Shown piece after piece: positions 60,126 through 64,000 of a stretch of DNA of 64,000 bases; position 1 is the stretch's first letter, and every line of letters starts with the position of its first letter. The position numbers and the translations under genes are program-made. Source of the stretch: Paenibacillus graminis. GTDB taxonomy: Bacteria; Bacillota; Bacilli; Paenibacillales; Paenibacillaceae. The stretch spans positions 2,790,001 to 2,854,000 of the forward strand of contig NZ_CP009287.1 of NCBI RefSeq assembly GCF_000758705.1, written 5' to 3'. The notes below the pieces were generated by a model that made no database searches, had not been told where the DNA came from, and was given only the letters and a program-made list of their open reading frames with translations.

Positions 60126-61001
60126 ATGACAAAACGGACCAAAGGCGATCTTTTACTGGATACCGGCGTGTATCTGTTTCTGATTGCCCTCGGAATGATC
60201 ATGCTGCTGCCTCTGGCGAGTGTTTTCTCCAAATCTGTCAGTGAAGAATGGGCGATCACCTCCGGGAAGGTGGGGATTCTGCCAGTAGGCTTTCAGCTCG
60301 ACACCCTGATGAGGGTCATTTCTTCATCCATGTTCATTCGGGCTTTCTGTATTTCCGCCGGTGTTACTCTCATCGGAACCCTGATTTCCATTCTCATGAC
60401 GGCGCTTACAGCCTATCCGCTATCCAAACGCAATCTTCCCGGCATTTCCTTCTGCATGGTGCTGTTCATTTTCACGATGCTGTTCAGCGGCGGATTGATT
60501 CCCAATTATCTGCTGATGCGTCAGCTGCACCTCGTAGACAATCTCTGGGTGCTGATTCTTCCGGGGATGATCAGTGTATTCAATATGCTGGTGATCAAAA
60601 GCTATTATGAAAGCCTGCCCGAAGCACTGGAGGAATCGGCACGGATCGACGGAGCGAAGACCTATACCATTTTGTTCCGGATCATCCTTCCGCTCAGTAT
60701 GCCGGTGATTGCCACTATCGCCCTGTTCTATGCTGTGGGTTACTGGAATGATTATTTCGGCCCGATGATTTACATTAATGACACCGCGCTCAAGACGCTG
60801 CAGCTCTACCTGCAGGATGTGGTGATGGACGCAAACAGCGCGAATCTCACGAATAAAAGCATAGATGATCTGATGAATATGTCTCCCGAAGGCATCCGTG
60901 CAGCCACAGTCGTCGCATCCACGGTGCCGATCCTGCTCGTATATCCGTTTATGCAGAAGTATTTCATCAAAGGGGTGCTGATTGGCTCGGTGAAGGGTTG
61001 A
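60126..61001 (+). CDS. Sugar ABC transporter permease, YtcP/LplC type (291 aa)
   Basis: The second membrane subunit. Six helices, with the EAA loop EALEESARIDGAKTYTILFRIILP near residues 165-190. GAAAGGAGC precedes the ATG. The C-terminus PFMQKYFIKGVLIGSVKG is the family signature. It is followed 38 bases later by the binding-protein gene. No ATPase is encoded here; LplB/YtcP systems usually share the MsmX ATPase encoded elsewhere. Confidence 0.94.
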   Translation: MTKRTKGDLLLDTGVYLFLIALGMIMLLPLASVFSKSVSEEWAITSGKVGILPVGFQLDTLMRVISSSMFIRAFCISAGVTLIGTLISILMTALTAYPLSKRNLPGISFCMVLFIFTMLFSGGLIPNYLLMRQLHLVDNLWVLILPGMISVFNMLVIKSYYESLPEALEESARIDGAKTYTILFRIILPLSMPVIATIALFYAVGYWNDYFGPMIYINDTALKTLQLYLQDVVMDANSANLTNKSIDDLMNMSPEGIRAATVVASTVPILLVYPFMQKYFIKGVLIGSVKG

Positions 61002-61039
61002 CCTGCGGATTTTAGAAATTATGGGGAGGTTTTATTCAT

Positions 61040-62569
61040 ATGATAAATAGAAAATGGCTGACACTTGTGCTGTGTGCGGGGCTGGTGGCATCGGCGGCCG
61101 GCTGCGGTTCATCCGGCAATACGAACAAGGGGGGTGCAGCGGAGCAAACAGCCGGCGCGCAAACGGAGAGCGGTTCCAAACCGGAGCTGAAGACGCTTAA
61201 TTTATGGTCGAAGGATGATTACAACACGTATACACTGGCTAAGGTGGTGGAGGAACAAACCGGCTATAAGGTTAAATACGAAATGCTGCCTGCCGACAAG
61301 GCCATGGATAAGCTGAATCTGCTGATCTCTTCCGCCGAGCCATACGATGTCATTACGATCGCTGGGGAAAAGGCCGTCTATACCGATTATGCCAAAATGG
61401 GCGCACTCGTCGATCTGACCCCACTGATTGACAAGTATGGCGGGAATATCAAAGCTTCCATCTCCCCTGAGTCCTTCGAGGCCATGAAGGTGGACGGCAA
61501 AATTTACGCTATTCCGAACCGGGCCTCCGAGTTCGCTGGCAGCAGTCTGCTGATCCGCACGGATTGGCTGGATAAGCTCGGCCTGAAGATGCCCGCAACA
61601 CTGGATGAATTGACTGCAGTCCTGAAAGCCTTTAAACAAAAAGACCCTGGCGGCAACGGAGATAAAGGCGCTCCGCTGTCCATTGACGGCGCAATGGCTA
61701 CGATGGTTAATGTAACCGGAGCTTTCGGCATTGCCACGGGCTGGAGTGAGGTGGACGGCAAGCTGGTTGCGGCGCCGCTGCAACCGGGGTTCAAGGAATA
61801 TCTCAGCTATATGTCAGACCTGTATAAACAGGGACTGCTGGACAAGGAATTCGCCGTGAACAAGGACGCTACGCTAAAGGAAAAGTTCACCAGCGGCCGG
61901 GCCGGTGTGATTCCGCTTCCGTGGTATGACATCCCGGGCATTGCCGATGCCTTGACCAAGAACTTCCCGGATGCCAAATACGCATATGTTCCAGCCCTGA
62001 AGGGCAAGGACGGGCAGGCAGGTCTAGGGATGAGCGGCGGCTTCGACCGGCTGACATTTATACCGAAATCCTCGAAGCACCCGGAGGACGCAATAAAGTG
62101 GATTAACGCCAAGCTGGATAAAGACACCTTCAAGCTGATCGCCATCGGCGAAGAAGGCAAGCACTTCACCTACAAAGACGGTGTATACAGCCCGATTCTG
62201 CCCTTATTCACGGATGAACGCGGGCTTGCAAGCAACTATCTGACCGGAATTGATGAAAAGCTGTATCCCGTCTACTGGCAGGCCCGTGTCCAGAAAGACC
62301 CGCGTTTGTTCGCAGGCTTCACCTTCCTGAACAGGGAAATTCCGGCAGAAGACCGGATCTCCGATCCGCTGGCGATGGCGCCGTCCTTGCCGGAATATTC
62401 GAAGAACAACGCGTCGCTGAATCAGATGATCAATGATTTTGCCGTCAAAGTGATTGTGGGCGAGGAATCTACCGGCGCCGTGGCGGCGTTCATCGGGAAA
62501 TACAACGCCGCAGGCGGAGAAGCAAGCAGCAAGGAAGTCAATGAATGGTATGCTTCGGTGAAGAAATAG
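61040..62569 (+). CDS. Extracellular sugar-binding lipoprotein, LplA/YtcQ type (509 aa)
   Basis: The solute-binding subunit. The lipobox ASAAGC gives lipid-modified Cys22 after the signal peptide MINRKWLTLVLCAGLVASAAG. Then come a disordered Gly/Asn/Thr-rich tether and the type 1 binding fold from about residue 48 (LKTLNLWSKDDYNTYTLAKV). GGGGAGG precedes the ATG. At 509 residues it has the large size of oligosaccharide-binding YtcQ relatives. The ligand is unknown; it is encoded between the permeases and an FAD oxidoreductase. Confidence 0.93.
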   Translation: MINRKWLTLVLCAGLVASAAGCGSSGNTNKGGAAEQTAGAQTESGSKPELKTLNLWSKDDYNTYTLAKVVEEQTGYKVKYEMLPADKAMDKLNLLISSAEPYDVITIAGEKAVYTDYAKMGALVDLTPLIDKYGGNIKASISPESFEAMKVDGKIYAIPNRASEFAGSSLLIRTDWLDKLGLKMPATLDELTAVLKAFKQKDPGGNGDKGAPLSIDGAMATMVNVTGAFGIATGWSEVDGKLVAAPLQPGFKEYLSYMSDLYKQGLLDKEFAVNKDATLKEKFTSGRAGVIPLPWYDIPGIADALTKNFPDAKYAYVPALKGKDGQAGLGMSGGFDRLTFIPKSSKHPEDAIKWINAKLDKDTFKLIAIGEEGKHFTYKDGVYSPILPLFTDERGLASNYLTGIDEKLYPVYWQARVQKDPRLFAGFTFLNREIPAEDRISDPLAMAPSLPEYSKNNASLNQMINDFAVKVIVGEESTGAVAAFIGKYNAAGGEASSKEVNEWYASVKK

Positions 62570-62584
62570 CCGGGAGGAACGCGT

Positions 62585-63991
62585 ATGAACAGCTATAGGA
62601 TGAACAGTGAAATACCGCTTCAGGATTCATGGGATGTTATTGTTGTGGGTGGAGGCCCGGCCGGCTGCACTGCCGCTGCCGCAGCGGCGCGGGAGGGGGC
62701 AAGAACCCTGCTGGTTGAAGCCACCGGCAGCCTTGGCGGAATGGGAACCTCGGGACTTGTCCCGGCGTGGTGTCCATTTTCTGATCTGGAGCAGATCATT
62801 TACCGGGGGCTGGCTATGAAGGTGTTCGAGTCCCTGAAGGCGCAGATGCCGCATGTCCGCAAGGATGCTATGGACTGGGTACCGATTGACCCGGAGAAGC
62901 TGAAGGTTATCTATGACGAACTGGTCCGGGAGTCGGGGGCGGTCGTTCAGTTCATGACACAGCTTGGGGCGGTAGATACGGATGACAACGGCAAGGTGAC
63001 GACACTGATTACTGCCAGCAAGAATGGACTCCAGGCTCTCCAGGCCAAGGTGTATATCGATTGTACGGGCGATGCGGATGTTGCCGCTTGGGCGGGAGCG
63101 GAATATCTTAAGGGTGATATGCAGACCGGTGAGCTGATGCCTGCCACGCACTGCTTCACACTGGGCAATGTGGATGAATACGCTTACCTCAATGGTCCGC
63201 TGCTGCACAGCAGCAACAAAACCAGTTCGATCTATGACATCCTCGGCTCGGGCCGCTATCCCCTGATTCCCGATGCGCATATCTGCAACAATATTATCGC
63301 TCCCAGAACGGTGGGGTTCAACGCCGGGCATTTATGGGACGTGGACAATACAGATGCCGGGTCCATATCGGAGGCCTTGATGCAGGGACGCAAGCTGGCG
63401 GCTGCTTACAGGGACGCGCTTGCTGAATTTATGCCGGCTTCTTTTGGAAGCTCCTATGTAGCCAACACGGGATCTTTGATGGGCGTGCGGGAGACACGGC
63501 GAATTACCGGCGATTACGTGCTTAGTGTCGACGATTATGTGGGCCGCCGCAGCTTTGAGGATGAAATCTGCCGCAACAGCTACTTCATAGATATTCATGG
63601 AACGGAGAAAGAAGAGAAGCAGGCAGGCGGCAAACAGGAAGTCATTAAACGTTATGGTCCGGGGGAATCTCACGGTATTCCATACCGCTGCCTGACACCC
63701 CGATCTCTGAAAAATGTATTGGTTGCCGGACGCTCCATTTCCTGTGTACGCGAGGTGCAGGGCAGTGTGAGAGTGATGCCGGTCTGTCTCGCCATGGGTG
63801 AGGCTGCCGGGATTGCGGCTGCCATGGCCTCCGTTCAGCCAGCGCCTGACGTCCACGCTGTAAATATCGCGGCGCTTCGCAGACGTCTGCGGGAGGAAGG
63901 CGCATATCTGCCGGATACCGAAGCTGAAACGGCAGCAGCCACTGCGGGAAAGACAAGGAATGAAGAGGACGGCGGGGGGACCTCTTCTTGA
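62585..63991 (+). CDS. FAD-dependent oxidoreductase, FAD_oxidored (PF12831) type (468 aa)
   Basis: Residues 15-45 hold the dinucleotide fold (WDVIVVGGGPAGCTAAAAAAREGARTLLVE), followed by SLGGMGTSGLVPAWCPFSD, a PF12831 signature. The second FAD motif is near the end (NVLVAGRSISCVREVQGSVRV). Similar genes sit at the end of LplA/YtcQ-type sugar operons in Paenibacillus; they may oxidise sugars or glycosides before hydrolysis, but no substrate is known. GGGAGG precedes the ATG, 15 bases after the binding-protein gene. The stop lies 9 bases before the window ends. Confidence 0.9.
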   Translation: MNSYRMNSEIPLQDSWDVIVVGGGPAGCTAAAAAAREGARTLLVEATGSLGGMGTSGLVPAWCPFSDLEQIIYRGLAMKVFESLKAQMPHVRKDAMDWVPIDPEKLKVIYDELVRESGAVVQFMTQLGAVDTDDNGKVTTLITASKNGLQALQAKVYIDCTGDADVAAWAGAEYLKGDMQTGELMPATHCFTLGNVDEYAYLNGPLLHSSNKTSSIYDILGSGRYPLIPDAHICNNIIAPRTVGFNAGHLWDVDNTDAGSISEALMQGRKLAAAYRDALAEFMPASFGSSYVANTGSLMGVRETRRITGDYVLSVDDYVGRRSFEDEICRNSYFIDIHGTEKEEKQAGGKQEVIKRYGPGESHGIPYRCLTPRSLKNVLVAGRSISCVREVQGSVRVMPVCLAMGEAAGIAAAMASVQPAPDVHAVNIAALRRRLREEGAYLPDTEAETAAATAGKTRNEEDGGGTSS

Positions 63992-64000
63992 ATTACCGCT

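Overview
The window is a chromosomal stretch of a low-to-mid GC Gram-positive endospore former, most likely Paenibacillus. Pointers are strong AGGAGG ribosome sites with many TTG and GTG starts, a YjcZ-type sporulation peptide, YtpB, YugP, YesL, YkvI and YhaO/YhaN homologues, the lplB/ytcP/ytcQ plus yesMN sugar-uptake layout, and a CstR-type sulfur sensor. This is inference from recognised families; no search was run. No phage, insertion sequence or CRISPR array was seen.

Layout. 0.1-4 kb: two small genes opposite a cold-shock gene, an MFS exporter, and the terpene synthase ytpB. 4-8 kb: pfkA, then a sulfur locus made of a four-domain CoA-disulfide reductase/rhodanese/TusA/DsrE fusion with its CstR repressor and two palindromic operators. 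8-21 kb: a secreted phytase-like protein, a MATE exporter, a DUF4015 glycosidase, YitT, the DEAD-box helicase, YjcZ, YesL, 6S RNA, Tpx, rhomboid, LysR, YugP and MerR. 21-26 kb: amtB under GlnR-type boxes, followed by a DUF294 nucleotidyltransferase and a DEDDh exonuclease, then a JAMM peptidase and a ResA-like thioredoxin. 26-40 kb: cimA, DNA polymerase IV, ferredoxin, an L,D-transpeptidase, pyrD, a relQ-DUF309-rsmF-rsuA group, a HAD phosphatase and a second rsmF. 40-50 kb: glycosyltransferase-yhaO-yhaN, ykvI, xpt and small unknowns. 50-64 kb: tRNA-Leu, a decayed HipA-like gene, thioredoxin with its reductase, a DUF7002-like gene, GNAT, yesNM, VOC, two ABC permeases, a binding lipoprotein and an FAD oxidoreductase.

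The most unusual feature is a family of five imperfectly palindromic, about 185-bp intergenic repeats (called R1-R5 here). Each has two left boxes (GTGGAAAAAGG) and two right boxes (CCTTTTTCCAC) and could fold as an outer stem with three inner arms. All five lie between convergent genes, in the same orientation, and occupy every convergent gap longer than 300 bp. Shorter convergent gaps have ordinary hairpins or nothing. Two copies are preceded by a tandem array of a second, small hairpin repeat.

Genes that probably work together: the fusion protein and CstR in reactive-sulfur handling; AmtB and its two followers in nitrogen response; RelQ with ribosome-modifying enzymes; YhaO/YhaN as an SbcCD-like nuclease pair; thioredoxin with its reductase; and YesNM with the downstream sugar ABC importer, which has no ATPase gene in this window.
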